Assembly: GCA_005792865.1 (NCBI GenBank)
Contig: SXQR01000046.1
Location: forward strand, 1-8,649
DNA length: 8,649 nt
Direction: 5' to 3'
Source of the DNA: Flavobacterium sp.
GTDB lineage: Bacteria > Bacteroidota > Bacteroidia > Flavobacteriales > Flavobacteriaceae
Shown here: positions 8,095 through 8,649 of the stretch, piece by piece
Layout: every line of letters starts with the position of its first letter
Position numbering within the stretch: the first letter of the stretch is position 1
Made by a program: the position numbers and the translations under genes
Notes under the pieces: generated by a model
The model's input: only the letters and a program-made list of their open reading frames with translations
Told to the model about the DNA's origin: nothing
Databases searched by the model: none

Positions 8095-8649
8095 TCAGAG
8101 TTCGATAGACTCCCCTATCTTCAACAGCATGAGGTCTTTGCCTTTGTCGAAGAATTTGCGGATCGCAACGTCGTGGTCGATCTTGATGTACCCGAAAGTA
8201 TCATAATGATACCCCAGGATCTTGTCACATTCCAGGAAGTCCGAAGCAAGTATCGCATCGTCCACATCCATCGTGAAATTGTCGCCAATGGGCAGGATGG
8301 CAAGGTCGAGCCGGGTGCGCATCGGGATGAGCTTCATGTCCATCGTGAGGGCGGTATCACCGGCCACATAAATGTTCTTGTGCTCGCCCTCAATGACGAA
8401 TCCGCCCGGATTGCCGCCATAACTACCGTCGCCAAAAGAACTGGAATGGATCGCGTTGACATACCGGAGGGTCCCAAAATCAAACTTCCACTTGCCGCCA
8501 TGGTTCATGGGGTGCGCTGTTAATCCGTGGTTGGAATAAATGCCCGCAATCTCTGCATTTGAGACGATGGTGGCGCCGGTGCGCCTGGCAATGGCCTCAA
8601 CGTCATAGGTATGGTCGTTGTGGGCATGTGTGACCAGGATGTAATCGGC
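8095..8649 (-). CDS. UPF0173-like metallo-beta-lactamase-fold hydrolase (5' partial)
   Basis: The frame is open to the right edge, and 184 C-terminal residues are visible. Reading from the edge inward, DYILVTHAHNDHTYD gives the HxHxDH metal-binding motif (8611-8628). Next come HPMNHGGKW, AIHSSSFGDGSYGGNPGGF, YVAGDTALTMDMKLI (third metal-site Asp), LAILPIGDNFTMDVDDA, and GYHYDTFGYIKID with the last metal His. This order and these motifs are those of the UPF0173 hydrolases. The ATG at 8506-8508 is internal and not the start, because the frame continues upstream through the metal motif. From the family's length of about 225 residues, about 40 N-terminal residues lie outside the window. Known members bind two metal ions, but the physiological substrate is generally unassigned. 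It ends 11 nt before menC on the same strand, suggesting an operon and a possible role linked to menaquinone synthesis (inference). Confidence 0.93.
   Translation of the reverse strand, partial: ADYILVTHAHNDHTYDVEAIARRTGATIVSNAEIAGIYSNHGLTAHPMNHGGKWKFDFGTLRYVNAIHSSSFGDGSYGGNPGGFVIEGEHKNIYVAGDTALTMDMKLIPMRTRLDLAILPIGDNFTMDVDDAILASDFLECDKILGYHYDTFGYIKIDHDVAIRKFFDKGKDLMLLKIGESIEL

Noticed and set aside
8095..8508. A complete 137-residue hydrolase starting at the ATG at 8508-8506
   Set aside because: The frame continues upstream to the window edge and includes the HAHNDH metal site, so this ATG is internal.
8092..8523. 143-codon + strand open frame at the right end
   Set aside because: It is the complement of the UPF0173-like hydrolase, whose metal-binding motifs show that the - strand is the coding one.
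1..8649. CRISPR array, insertion sequence, tRNA/rRNA, phage or toxin-antitoxin genes
   Set aside because: No regular short repeats with spacers, transposase motifs, cloverleaf-like segments or small paired genes were seen on either strand; coding density is nearly complete.

Overview
The window carries five protein-coding genes with almost no non-coding DNA. It most resembles a member of the Bacteroidota, probably a relatively GC-rich member of the flavobacterial/cytophagal side. The reasons are the MenC enzyme, which has the sequence style I know from Flavobacteriia (N-terminal PAGTSRG and KESWF region, an SIEQPI motif and an MPQGLGTGALYTNN C-terminal block), the PAS-rich kinases with the SHDLQEPLRKIQ phosphoacceptor box common in that phylum, weak Shine-Dalgarno signals, and a co-directional UPF0173-type hydrolase next to menC. 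This assignment is inference from protein style. No rRNA or other phylogenetic marker is present.

Left part (1-7052, + strand): a three-gene cluster. First is the C-terminal 1387 residues or more of a very large hybrid sensor kinase whose N-terminus lies outside the window (end of a PAS, GAF, histidine kinase 1, receiver, four PAS domains, histidine kinase 2). After a 35-nt gap comes a second, 801-residue multi-PAS histidine kinase whose kinase core is a close paralogue of the last module of the first. Only 5 nt after its stop codon (or overlapping it, if a TTG start is used) comes a small SRPBCC/AHSA1-like START-fold protein. Neither kinase shows a signal peptide or membrane segment in the visible part, so both look like cytosolic sensors. 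Neither has a receiver or DNA-binding domain after its terminal kinase core, so a response regulator encoded elsewhere is needed, or the receiver inside the first kinase is used in trans.

Right part (7049-8649, - strand): a menaquinone-biosynthesis cluster read toward the kinases. It has a UPF0173-like metallo-beta-lactamase-fold hydrolase (cut by the window edge, but with its HAHNDH metal motif visible) followed 11 nt later by o-succinylbenzoate synthase menC, which appears to start at TTG. The + and - clusters converge tail to tail with stop codons that interlock in the four bases TTAG at 7049-7052.

No tRNA, rRNA, CRISPR array, insertion sequence or phage gene was seen. The most interesting points are the double-kinase phosphorelay architecture, the duplicated kinase and PAS modules across the two neighbouring sensors, the SRPBCC protein tied to them, and the UPF0173 hydrolase next to menC, which is a candidate for a menaquinone-pathway thioesterase (inference).
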